A DNA stretch of 52,923 nt from Sphaerotilus uruguayifluvii. Lineage in GTDB: Bacteria > Pseudomonadota > Gammaproteobacteria > Burkholderiales > Burkholderiaceae_C. How positions within the stretch are numbered: position 1 is the first letter of the stretch; each line of letters begins with the position of its first letter. The stretch lies in assembly GCF_013294065.1 (NCBI RefSeq), contig NZ_JABSNM010000022.1, forward strand, positions 1 through 52,923. The letters run 5' to 3'. Position numbers and translations under genes: made by a program. Positions 1 through 7,269 of this stretch are shown piece after piece. Under the pieces are notes generated by a model. The model ran no database searches and was not told the DNA's origin. It was given only the letters and a program-made list of their open reading frames with translations.

Positions 1-57
1 TTTTTCTTCAAGCACCCTTGCAAGTGCTTGTCAGCATTGACGAATTCCGAGCGCAGA
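1..57 (+). promoter_or_regulatory. CRISPR leader of array 1 (leader-proximal end, cut by window start)
   Basis: This stretch directly precedes the first repeat of array 1. It matches the sequence before array 2 (2044-2100) at all but one of 57 positions, so it is a leader and not chance flank. It holds an inverted repeat, CAAGCAC / GTGCTTG (arms at about 9-15 and 24-30) around an 8-nt loop. The leader probably extends upstream beyond the window and would carry the array promoter and the integration signals used during spacer acquisition; that role is inferred from position. Confidence 0.8.
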
Positions 58-508
58 GTCTGACCGGCTTCCCTGATGTTGAAGGGATTGAGACCACAAC
101 GTCGAGCATGTCCGTGCGGTACTTCTGTCTGACCGGCTTCCCTGATGTTGAAGGGATTGAGACGGTGACACCAACGCGGATACCGGCGGAAAAGACGGTC
201 TGACCGGCTTCCCTGATGTTGAAGGGATTGAGACGGTGATGACGAATGCAAAGTGTTCCACGATAGTCTGACCGGCTTCCCTGATGTTGAAGGGATTGAG
301 ACTGGACGTGGTAGCGCACTGAGCCAGGGCTCTCCGTCTGACCGGCTTCCCTGATGTTGAAGGGATTGAGACAATTCGAATTGCGCGAACTTCGACATGT
401 TAATGTCTGACCGGCTTCCCTGATGTTGAAGGGATTGAGACACCACCTTGCAGCCCGAAGGCTCCAGAATGGCGGCGTCTGACCGGCTTCCCTGATGTTG
501 AAGGGATT
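58..508 (+). CRISPR. CRISPR array 1 (7 repeats, 6 spacers)
   Basis: Seven copies of a 37-nt repeat start at 58, 127, 198, 266, 336, 405 and 477. They begin GTCTGACCGGCTTCCC and end AAGGGATTGAGAC. The six spacers are 31-35 nt: 95-126, 164-197, 235-265, 303-335, 373-404 and 442-476. The last repeat is truncated after AAGGGATT and runs into a terminator, which sets plus-strand transcription with the leader at 1-57. The repeat can form a TCCCT/AGGGA stem, and its last 8 nt (ATTGAGAC) resemble the 5-prime handle of type III crRNAs. With csx16 next door, a type III system is likely. No spacer was matched to a target by eye. Confidence 0.97.
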
Positions 509-513
509 TTCTG

Positions 514-546
514 AAACCCGCTTCTCGGCGACGAGGGCGGGTTTTT
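514..546 (+). terminator. Intrinsic terminator of CRISPR array 1
   Basis: Right after the truncated last repeat, AAACCCGC-T-TCTCG pairs with CGAG-G-GCGGGTTT across a GCGA loop, followed by a T run at 541-545. This is a strong Rho-independent terminator that would end the pre-crRNA. A diverged but equivalent hairpin closes array 3 at 52510-52547, so repeat end and terminator travel as a unit. Confidence 0.85.
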
Positions 547-661
547 ATTTGGGCGGCGCAGGGCGGGCGGCGGCAACCTTGCCAAACGGCGAGGGCTCCG
601 GACGGGCATGGGACATTCTGTTCCCGACCACACGAGAGACCGCTCTCAGCAAGGAAGACCG

Positions 662-985
662 ATGAGTTTCAGGAAGAAGACCCCGATGACCGCCACGCTG
701 CTGCTGGGCGCCGCGATCGCGCTGATGAGCGCGCCGCCCACCCGCGCGCAGAGCCCGGCCGCCGCCCCGAGCGTGGTCGTGCCGGACCTGAACGACAAGT
801 GCTTCGGCGACATCGACCGCACGCTGCGCGCCGCCGGCCTGAAGCCCAAGACCACCGCCGTGCACGGCCCGGTCGATGCCGACGCCGCGCCCATCGGCTG
901 CGCCTACCGCCAGAGCCCCAAGGCCGGCACCCGCGTGCCGCGCGGCAGCACGGTGCGCTACCGCAGCTGGTACGAGGCCGGCTGA
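662..985 (+). CDS. Small secreted protein with one PASTA-like domain
   Basis: A 107-aa protein. The ATG at 662 follows an AAGGAAG ribosome-binding sequence and opens a clear Sec signal peptide (basic MSFRKK, hydrophobic LLLGAAIAL, likely cleavage after Ala in TRAQS). The remaining ~75 residues read as a single PASTA-like domain, with VVVPDLND at the start, RTLRAAGLK in the helix and SPKAGTRVPRGSTVRY at the end, plus two cysteines that could form a disulfide in the periplasm. PASTA domains usually bind muropeptides or beta-lactam-like ligands in cell-wall proteins, but a lone domain on a secreted protein has no assignable function. It is the first gene of a possible three-gene run (662-1948) ending in csx16, with a 62-nt gap to the next gene. 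Confidence 0.7.
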   Translation: MSFRKKTPMTATLLLGAAIALMSAPPTRAQSPAAAPSVVVPDLNDKCFGDIDRTLRAAGLKPKTTAVHGPVDADAAPIGCAYRQSPKAGTRVPRGSTVRYRSWYEAG

Positions 986-1047
986 GACCGCCCGCCCAGC
1001 CCGAGACAGCCCCCATTCCATTCATTCATTCATTCAGGGAGGACCCC

Positions 1048-1569
1048 ATGACGACGATCCGTTCCACCTCGCTCGGCCTGCTGATGGCCGCCACGCTGCT
1101 GACGCTGGGCGCGCCGCGCGCCTTCGCCCAGCAGGAGACGAAGACGATCCCGACGCGCTTCGGCGCGCTGCAGATCAGCGACATGAACGCGCTGAGCTAC
1201 CGCGGCCGCCCCTTCGCGCCGCCGATCGAGGGCGAAGGCGACCTGAACCCGCTGCGCACCTTCGTCCAGGGCGACCGCGACATCGTGCTGGTGCAGGACA
1301 ACGCCGGCACGGCCTGCCCGGCCCAGCTCGTCTTCGTCACCGTGCGCCGCGAGGGCGTGCGCGCCACGCCGAAGTTCGGCTCCTGCAGCGACAGCTTCCA
1401 GATCCGCAGCAGCGGCGACGGCGTGATCACCGTGACCATGCCCGGCCACGCCGGCCCGTTCGAGCCGCCCGCCGAGCAACGCCGCGCGGCCGCCCGCCGC
1501 CATGTCTTCGTGCTGGCGGCCGACGGCACGCTGACCGAGAACGGCAAGCCGGTCCCGACGCACCCCTGA
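1048..1569 (+). CDS. Secreted hypothetical protein
   Basis: A 173-aa protein. The ATG at 1048 sits behind a good GGGAGGA ribosome-binding site, which itself follows a short ATTC tetranucleotide repeat (about 1015-1036). Residues 1-27 form a signal peptide with likely cleavage after AFA. I do not recognise the mature domain. It has two cysteines (in TACPA and GSCSD) that could pair, and a C-terminal segment with HVFVLAADGTLTENG that looks like a beta-hairpin. A periplasmic or secreted location is likely. It lies 62 nt after the PASTA-like gene and 19 nt before csx16, on the same strand, so the three may be co-transcribed. An exported protein beside a CRISPR ancillary gene is unusual. Confidence 0.65.
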   Translation: MTTIRSTSLGLLMAATLLTLGAPRAFAQQETKTIPTRFGALQISDMNALSYRGRPFAPPIEGEGDLNPLRTFVQGDRDIVLVQDNAGTACPAQLVFVTVRREGVRATPKFGSCSDSFQIRSSGDGVITVTMPGHAGPFEPPAEQRRAAARRHVFVLAADGTLTENGKPVPTHP

Positions 1570-1588
1570 TCCCCACCCGGACACACGC

Positions 1589-1948
1589 ATGATCCTGCTG
1601 CCCCTCGATCCCGTCGCCGCCCCCGCTCCGGCTGAGGGGTCGCCGCTCGACTGCGTCGTCACCCGCCACGCCGGCGCGGCCGAGTGGGTGCAGCGCCGCC
1701 TGGGCCGCCCGGTGCGGGTGGTCGAGCACCTGCACCCGCACGAGATCGTGCCCGGTGCCCGCTACCACGGCGTGTTCCCGCTCAACCTGGCCGCGGCCAT
1801 CTGCCGCGCGGGCGCGCAGTGCTGGGCCATCTCGATGCAGGTGCCCCCGACGCTGCGCGGCCAGGAACTGGGCGCCGACCAGCTCGACGCGCTCGGCGCC
1901 CGGCTGGTGCGCTACCAGGTCAGCGAGCTGCCGCCGCACCAGAACTGA
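1589..1948 (+). CDS. csx16: CRISPR-associated protein Csx16 (VVA1548 family)
   Basis: A 119-aa protein matching the Csx16/VVA1548 family (TIGR02620/PF09652 as I recall it). It has the family's opening VVTRHAGAAEWVQ near residue 23, the central VVEHLHPHEIVPG, the HGVFPLNLAAAICRAGAQCWAIS core, and the ending RGQEL...LGARLVRYQV. The family occurs as an ancillary gene of type III CRISPR-Cas loci. Recent work links Csx15/16/20-type proteins to breakdown of cyclic oligoadenylate signals (ring nuclease activity), which would switch off type III ancillary effectors; that role is family knowledge, not visible here. The first ~20 residues look like an extension and a later start is possible; the upstream ribosome-binding site is poor. 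The gene lies between arrays 1 and 2, and no other cas gene is in the window. Confidence 0.85.
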   Translation: MILLPLDPVAAPAPAEGSPLDCVVTRHAGAAEWVQRRLGRPVRVVEHLHPHEIVPGARYHGVFPLNLAAAICRAGAQCWAISMQVPPTLRGQELGADQLDALGARLVRYQVSELPPHQN

Positions 1949-2041
1949 ACCGCCCGGCGCCCCGCGCTACAATGCGCCCCGCCGGTTCAGACCGAACCCC
2001 GTGGAGACGCCCCTCGCCGACAGTCAGCTTTTCGCCTCGTC

Positions 2042-2100
2042 GTTTTTTCTTCAAGCATCCTTGCAAGTGCTTGTCAGCATTGACGAATTCCGAGCGCAGA
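2042..2100 (+). promoter_or_regulatory. CRISPR leader of array 2
   Basis: From 2044 this sequence aligns without gaps to the leader at 1-57, with one difference (C to T at 2057). The change falls in the hairpin arm (CAAGCAT against GTGCTTG) and turns a G-C pair into a G-U wobble, so the fold survives. Homology is limited to roughly this length as far as the window shows. It marks the acquisition end of array 2. Confidence 0.8.
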
Positions 2101-2828
2101 GGCTGACCGGCTTCCCTGATGTTGAAGGGATTGAGACGTGAACCATTCTTCACCACGACGGGTGAGGCTGACCGGCTTCCCTGATGTTGAAGGGATTGAG
2201 ACACGTGCGCACCGACGAAGGCAGATAGCAGCACGGCTGACCGGCTTCCCTGATGTTGAAGGGATTGAGACCATGATTACATCCGAGCCATAGAGGAATT
2301 CAGCGGCTGACCGGCTTCCCTGATGTTGAAGGGATTGAGACAAGCTCAGAACGCTCATGATTTCTTCCTTGTGCGGCTGACCGGCTTCCCTGATGTTGAA
2401 GGGATTGAGACTCTTGCCGGCTACGCTGCATCGAATTCCTGATGGCTGACCGGCTTCCCTGATGTTGAAGGGATTGAGACGGGGGGTGGTCCCCAGCGAA
2501 GCAATTGCCAAGGGGCTGACCGGCTTCCCTGATGTTGAAGGGATTGAGACGTGCTGTTCATCGCTGACCATCCCAAACGACTCGGGCTGACCGGCTTCCC
2601 TGATGTTGAAGGGATTGAGACGATCTCTTCACCGTAGGTCAGTGTGGTCTCCCGGCTGACCGGCTTCCCTGATGTTGAAGGGATTGAGACTGGCTGCACT
2701 GCTCGCATCCTGCTCGCGACGGGCTGACCGGCTTCCCTGATGTTGAAGGGATTGAGACTCCGTGTACGGCGTCGGCCTGTCGATGACCTGGGTCTGACCG
2801 GCTTCCCTGATGTTAAAGGGATTGCGCC
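2101..2828 (+). CRISPR. CRISPR array 2 (11 repeats, 10 spacers)
   Basis: Eleven 37-nt repeats start at 2101, 2166, 2235, 2305, 2375, 2444, 2514, 2585, 2654, 2722 and 2792. Spacers are 28-34 nt; the first, leader-side spacer (2138-2165) is the shortest. Repeats 1-10 begin GGCTGACC and so differ from array 1 by T to G at position 2. The last repeat begins GTCTGACC like array 1 and is degenerate at its 3-prime end (TTAAAGGGATTGCGCC). Its orientation is the same as array 1. No terminator hairpin follows: only 15 nt separate the last repeat from the convergent replication gene. Confidence 0.97.
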
Positions 2829-2843
2829 GGTCTGGTGGGCGGC

Positions 2844-4268
2844 TCACGCGTCGCCCACCTGCCCCGCGATTTCCAGCAGCTGTTCCGGCGTCGGCCGGTC
2901 CCATCCGTCGCCGATGCGGGTCGTGGCGTAGAAGCGCACCATCTCGTGCAGCACCATCGGATGCTGCCAGCCGTTGGTCTGCAGGCGCTTGCGGATGGTG
3001 GGGTGGACGCGGCGCGCCTCCATGTCGAGCAGCAGCGACTGCACCAGGCGATCCTGCTCCGCCGTCGGCAGGGCCTCCAGCTCAGTGACCACATGCGCAC
3101 GCCGTCGGCGCTGCCATTCCTCATGCCAGCGCGCCTGCCGCTTCTGCTCGGCCAGCTTCAACGCTGCATCGGAAAGATCACGGCGCACCGGGGCAGCCGC
3201 AGCCGATGAGCGCTCGGGCACCGACGGCGGCGCAGCCTCGGGCGTCCGGCCGAATTCCTTGCTGCGCTCGGCCGCCAGCACGGTGCGCAGATAGCGCGCC
3301 GGATCGCGCAGCGGCTCGGGATAGGCCGAGGCCACGCGCCGCGCCAGCATCTCGACGGCCGATCGCATCAGCGCCTCGCCATGCTCGGCATGCAGCTGCG
3401 CCGCCGTCAGGTCATCGACCTCGAGCTGGTGCAGCCGAGCCGCCAGCGCCGGATCGATCGCGGGATGCGCACGCGCCGCGGCCGCCGGCCCGCCGGGCTG
3501 CTCCCGCAGTCGCACCTTGAACTGGAGGTCCGAGATGAAACGCCCCGACCGGGATTCGACCAGTTCAACCACCAGATCGGTCACCGCGTTGACCTCGGCG
3601 AGCGCTGGCTTGAGCACGTCGCGCTTGAAGAATCGGTATTCCTGGCTGCGGGTCTCGTCAGTCTCGGGCTTGCCGCTCAGCACCGGACGCCACCAGGACC
3701 ACGGCTGACGCGCCGTCTGGCCGACCTCGCGGTAGCGCGAGCAGATCTCGTACAGAGCGATCGCCCCATGCGAGCGCAGCTGCGCGATGATCTCCAGCGA
3801 CAGCTTGGCGAACACGCTGGGCCGCAGCAGCTCCTGGCGCAGCTTGACCGAATACGACCACTCGAGCCAGACCTGCCCGCGCACCTTGCGCAGCTCGGCA
3901 TGCCCGATGAGCCCGCTGACCGCCCAGGTGCCCACCTCGCCGCTGGAGGGCGACTGCCACTCCACCAGGGTCGCCGCCATCGCGCGCAGGTGCTTCTTGA
4001 TGAGCCCGGTGTCGTTCGAGTCGAAGTCCAGCGAGCGGATGATCGCGCTCATCGGGGCGCGATAGACCTCCTGGTCGACGCCCTGCTCCTGCGCCATGCG
4101 CAGCATGACGTTGTAGGACTTGCGAAACAGCGGCGTGATGCGCTGGCTCTGCGGGACGATGGCCAGCGCATTGACCGGCTTCTTCAGCAGGTCGGGATCG
4201 ACACCCGACTTCGGCGCGGCCTCCGGCGTCAGCGGATCAGAAATCATCTCGTACAGGGAAGACACCAT
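2844..4268 (-). CDS. Plasmid replication initiator protein (Rep, winged-helix type)
   Basis: Read from the ATG at 4268 the protein has 474 aa. Alternative starts exist at 4337 and 4247, and none has a strong ribosome-binding site. Residues ~25-240 resemble initiators of the Rep_3/TrfA-like class: NALAIVPQSQRITPLFRKSYNVML, then SLEIIAQLRSHGAIALYEICSRYREVG as the winged-helix core, then KRDVLKPALAEVN. Such proteins bind iterons and open the origin. The C-terminal ~200 residues are charged and helical (KQRARWHEEWQRRRR) and are not assigned. The gene reads away from an iteron array with parAB on the far side, the usual rep-ori-par arrangement. Its 3-prime end faces CRISPR array 2 head-on with almost no gap. 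The family call is by pattern, not search. Confidence 0.8.
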   Translation of the reverse strand: MVSSLYEMISDPLTPEAAPKSGVDPDLLKKPVNALAIVPQSQRITPLFRKSYNVMLRMAQEQGVDQEVYRAPMSAIIRSLDFDSNDTGLIKKHLRAMAATLVEWQSPSSGEVGTWAVSGLIGHAELRKVRGQVWLEWSYSVKLRQELLRPSVFAKLSLEIIAQLRSHGAIALYEICSRYREVGQTARQPWSWWRPVLSGKPETDETRSQEYRFFKRDVLKPALAEVNAVTDLVVELVESRSGRFISDLQFKVRLREQPGGPAAAARAHPAIDPALAARLHQLEVDDLTAAQLHAEHGEALMRSAVEMLARRVASAYPEPLRDPARYLRTVLAAERSKEFGRTPEAAPPSVPERSSAAAAPVRRDLSDAALKLAEQKRQARWHEEWQRRRRAHVVTELEALPTAEQDRLVQSLLLDMEARRVHPTIRKRLQTNGWQHPMVLHEMVRFYATTRIGDGWDRPTPEQLLEIAGQVGDA

Positions 4269-4435
4269 CGGCAGATCTCGGCAGGCACACGCGGGAATCC
4301 AGCCATCCCGCACGGCCGGACTGTAGCCGACCCGCAACCCAAGATCCCGAAAACACGCACTTCATGACGACGCCGAGCACTCACAAGCAAAGGGCCGGCA
4401 GCCCAACCATCGTCAACGCCTGTACCCGGCGATTT

Positions 4436-4523
4436 CCCTGTTCCACCTCACATCACTTCCCGTTCCACCTCACATCGACTCCCGTTCTACCTCACACATC
4501 CTCCCGTAACAGTTCACGCAAAA
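4436..4523. repeat. Iterons: four 22-bp direct repeats at the plasmid origin
   Basis: Four units start at 4436, 4458, 4480 and 4502 with an exact 22-bp period, two turns of the helix. The shared core is CCCGTTCCACCTCACATC; unit 1 reads CCCTGTTCC, unit 3 has TTCTACCTCACACATC, and unit 4 is degenerate (CCCGTAACAGTTCACG). Equal phasing puts bound initiator on one DNA face. The repeats lie between the divergent rep and parA genes and probably also control rep expression. Confidence 0.8.
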
Positions 4524-4625
4524 TAACGCAAGTCATTGATTATTAAGGGTGTTTTTCGACCTAAAGGTATTAAAGGAGATTAAAGAGATTAAAGAACGCG
4601 AGAAAAATTTTTTCGGGGAAATTCC
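4512..4625. other. AT-rich origin region (DNA unwinding element candidate, oriV)
   Basis: Directly beside the iterons, composition falls sharply from GC-rich to AT-rich (TTGATTATTAAGG, AAAAATTTTTTC). Within it ATTAAAG occurs three times at 4569, 4579 and 4588, spaced 10 and 9 bp, like the short repeats where initiators melt DNA. No canonical DnaA box was found by eye. Together with the iterons this is the most likely replication origin of the replicon. Confidence 0.65.
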
Positions 4626-4680
4626 AGGGGCATGACGAGGTCTCGGCACAAGCAGGCAAAGACCCTGATCAACAGCGCGG

Positions 4681-4699
4681 GTGTTGAACGGTTCAACAC
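4681..4699. promoter_or_regulatory. parS-like palindrome, copy 1 (upstream of parA)
   Basis: The 19-bp perfect palindrome GTGTTGAACGGTTCAACAC starts 64 bp before the parA start codon. The same site recurs at 6355 and 6857 within parB. Its location and repetition suggest a ParB-binding centromere site that could also act as the parAB operator. Confidence 0.75.
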
Positions 4700-4744
4700 C
4701 TCCTGATCACCGTGCTAGGCTGATGCCATTGGAGGTTCACAGAC

Positions 4745-5983
4745 ATGGAACAGCTCAACATTGACGGCCAGAAGAGCATCAGCCTGGGTGCGATTGCTCA
4801 CCAGGCTGGACGAGCCACGGACATGATGACCCAGGTGCGCAGCGCGATGTTGTCACCCACTTCACGAAAGACCGCGCCCACATTCAACCTCAGCCAGCTG
4901 GCCCTCATGCTCGATGTCGAGAAGAGCACGCTGACACACAGGATGAACAAGGGCGATTTGCCCAGCGGGAAGCTCAACCCGTCGGGCACCCGACGGGAGT
5001 TCACGCTGGCTGAAGCGCGCGTCTGGATTCGTGAGTACCGCAAGGACAGATTGCGTCCGGCCGGGGCCGAGGCCATCACGATCAGCGTCGGCAACTTCAA
5101 GGGCGGCGTCGGCAAGACCACCACCGCGATGACCCTTGCGCAAGGGCTGACCTTGCTGGGTCACAAGGTCCTTGTCATCGACACCGACCCGCAGGGATCG
5201 CTGACCACCCTCTTCGGCAAGCTGCCGGATGCGGAGGTGACGGAACAGGACACCATCCTGCCGCTGATCCTGGGCAACGAGGACTCGATCCGCTACGCCA
5301 TCCGTCCGACCTACTGGGACGGCATCGACCTGGTTGCCGCCGCACCGGCGCTGTTTGGTGCCGAGTTCGCGCTTCCGTCACGGCAGACGCAGGAACCGGA
5401 ATTCGAGTTCTGGAACGTCCTGCACTATGGCGTCGACGATGTCCGGCCCGATTACGACGTGATCGTCATCGACACCCCGCCCTCGCTGTCCTACACGACG
5501 ATCAATGCCTTCATGGCCTCGAACGGCATCGTCATGCCGCTGCCACCCAACGCGCTCGACTTCGCGTCGGCCGCGCAGTTCTGGTCGATCTTCTCGGACC
5601 TCACCGACGAACTGCTGACCCGGCGCGGGCTCGACAAGGAATTCGACTTCCTCCACATCCTGCTGTCGCGCGTCGACTCGTCCGATGTCACTGCCAACAT
5701 CGTGCGTCAATGGATCCAGACCACCTACGCCGAGAAGGTGCTGCCGGTCGAGATTCCGAAGACCGCTGTGACCGCCACCGCCTCGGCCGAGTTCGGCACG
5801 GTCTACGACGTCGAGCGGTATGACGGCAATGCGAAGACGTTCAAGCGCGCACGCGATGCCTATGACCTGTTCGTGAGCTATGTCGAGACCTCGATCCAGT
5901 CGGTCTGGCGCAAGCAGGTGCACAGCCCGACGCTGCCGCAGATGGCACCTGTTGCGGCCAATCGAACTCGTAGGGGCAAGTGA
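4745..5983 (+). CDS. parA: ParA-family partition ATPase
   Basis: A 412-aa protein of the type Ia plasmid ParA class. An N-terminal helix-turn-helix region (about residues 47-98, FNLSQLALMLDVEKSTLTHRM...REFTLAEARVWI) precedes the deviant Walker A KGGVGKTT at 119-126, followed by VLVIDTDPQGS and the Walker B-like VIVIDTPPSLSYTT. Such proteins form ATP-dependent patterns on the nucleoid that pull ParB-bound plasmids apart, and the N-terminal domain usually represses its own operon. The start follows a TTGGAGG ribosome-binding site. The stop overlaps the parB start (TGATG), which implies translational coupling. A parS-like palindrome lies upstream. Confidence 0.95.
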   Translation: MEQLNIDGQKSISLGAIAHQAGRATDMMTQVRSAMLSPTSRKTAPTFNLSQLALMLDVEKSTLTHRMNKGDLPSGKLNPSGTRREFTLAEARVWIREYRKDRLRPAGAEAITISVGNFKGGVGKTTTAMTLAQGLTLLGHKVLVIDTDPQGSLTTLFGKLPDAEVTEQDTILPLILGNEDSIRYAIRPTYWDGIDLVAAAPALFGAEFALPSRQTQEPEFEFWNVLHYGVDDVRPDYDVIVIDTPPSLSYTTINAFMASNGIVMPLPPNALDFASAAQFWSIFSDLTDELLTRRGLDKEFDFLHILLSRVDSSDVTANIVRQWIQTTYAEKVLPVEIPKTAVTATASAEFGTVYDVERYDGNAKTFKRARDAYDLFVSYVETSIQSVWRKQVHSPTLPQMAPVAANRTRRGK

Positions 5984-7062
5984 TGGCGAAGAAAATTTTT
6001 GAGAAGGCTGGACTGATCAATCTGCCGAACAAGCCTGCGGTGGCCGCATCCGATGTACCGGACAGTCCTGCGCAGGATCCCCGGCCCAAGACGGCGCCGG
6101 GAGCCATGTTGCAGTTCATGGGGCAACAGTCGGCCGCGGTCCGAGAGGTGGAGGAGCTTCGGACGCGACTGCAGGAGTTCGACGGCGCACAGGTGGTCCG
6201 CATGCTCGAACCTGCTCGGGTTGCGCCATCGCGTTGGGCCAATCGCCATGAAACGTCCTTCGCAGATGCCGAGTTCGCCTTGCTCAAGGACGAGATCCGC
6301 AGTGCGGGCGGCAATGTCCAGCCGATCAAGGTCCGTCCGCTGAAGCCTGGGCAAGTGTTGAACGGTTCAACACCTGGGGCTGTGGCTGACTTCGAGCTGA
6401 TCTACGGTCACCGGCGCCATCGTGCCTGCCTCGAGCTGGGTCTCAAGGTGGCAGCACTGATCGAGCCGATGAGCGATCAGGAACTGTTCCAGCAGATGGA
6501 CCGCGAGAACCGCTCTCGCAAGAACCTCAGCCCATGGGAACAGGGCTGCATGTACCGCAAGGCGCTCGACGAGGGGCTCTATCCGTCGCTGCGAAAACTG
6601 GCCGAAGCTGTCGGAGTCGACGTCGGCCAAGCCTCGCGAAGCGTGGCCTTGACCCGGCTGCCTGCGGAAATCATCCAGGCCTTCCCTTCGCCCAACGAGA
6701 TCCAGTACCGCTGGGTGAAGGAACTCGCTGATGCAGCACAGCGTGATCCAGCAGGCATGCTTGCGGCGTCCCGCGAGATCGCCATGTCCCCGATGGCCGT
6801 GTCGTCAAAGGCGATCTTCGAACAGTTGATCTCCGAGCGAAATCAGCCTGCAAAAAGTGTTGAACCGTTCAACACTCCTGCTGAACCAGCGCAGGCTGCG
6901 TCGGTTGATCTGGTCGTCAGTGGCAAAGTTTTGGGGCAGATGCGCTACCGGAAGTCTGGTGGGGTCAGTATCGATCTGGACAACGTGACGTTGGATGAAG
7001 AGCAGAAGACCGAACTGCTGTGCCGGTTGGAAGATGTCTTGAGAGAGGTCTTGAAGTGGTAG
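5983..7062 (+). CDS. parB: ParB-family centromere-binding CTPase
   Basis: A 359-aa protein starting at the ATG overlapping the parA stop (a GTG at 5980 is also open). After a variable N-terminus, residues ~70-160 are the ParB/Srx domain, with the CTP-binding motif GHRRHRA at 142-148 and QLMDREN-like FQQMDRENRSRKNLSPWEQG just after. The helix-turn-helix SLRKLAEAVGVDVGQASRSVAL follows at about 203-224. The C-terminus (about 300-359) has a short beta/coil dimerisation-like segment. It binds parS and loads as a sliding clamp. Two copies of the 19-bp palindrome sit inside this coding sequence. Confidence 0.95.
   Translation: MAKKIFEKAGLINLPNKPAVAASDVPDSPAQDPRPKTAPGAMLQFMGQQSAAVREVEELRTRLQEFDGAQVVRMLEPARVAPSRWANRHETSFADAEFALLKDEIRSAGGNVQPIKVRPLKPGQVLNGSTPGAVADFELIYGHRRHRACLELGLKVAALIEPMSDQELFQQMDRENRSRKNLSPWEQGCMYRKALDEGLYPSLRKLAEAVGVDVGQASRSVALTRLPAEIIQAFPSPNEIQYRWVKELADAAQRDPAGMLAASREIAMSPMAVSSKAIFEQLISERNQPAKSVEPFNTPAEPAQAASVDLVVSGKVLGQMRYRKSGGVSIDLDNVTLDEEQKTELLCRLEDVLREVLKW
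6355..6373. promoter_or_regulatory. parS-like palindrome, copy 2 (inside parB)
   Basis: GTGTTGAACGGTTCAACAC, identical to the copy upstream of parA, lies within the parB codons for VLNGSTP, at the edge of the ParB/Srx domain. A 19-bp identity inside a coding region at about 1.7 kb from copy 1 is not expected by chance. Confidence 0.75.
6857..6875. promoter_or_regulatory. parS-like palindrome, copy 3 (inside parB)
   Basis: GTGTTGAACCGTTCAACAC, the same palindrome with the central base changed from G to C, encodes VEPFNT in the linker between the ParB helix-turn-helix and its C-terminal segment. The arms are unchanged while the centre varies, which fits a dimeric binding site. Confidence 0.75.
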
Positions 7063-7269
7063 AAAAGACCTGACGCAAATATGCTTGCGGCCAACGCCTT
7101 GATACGGTGCCAAAATGGAAAGATATCAAGATCATGGGTTCATGAGGGTATCCGTTGCGTATGGCGCGTATGCACCCGGACCTTTCCATGCTGACGGCTT
7201 GCGGGCGCATCGGAAAAGCACAAAAAAGAACATGAAAAGCGAGATATAGGTGTTGCATCCCATGTGATC

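Noticed and set aside
58..2791. Self-targeting spacers
   Set aside because: No spacer of arrays 1-3 was seen to match elsewhere in the window, but this was an eye check and not an exhaustive alignment.
2074..2904. Minus-strand frames through CRISPR array 2 with a repeated SIPSTSGKPV or LNPFNIREAG pattern
   Set aside because: The repeated peptide is only the CRISPR repeat translated; these are not repeat proteins.
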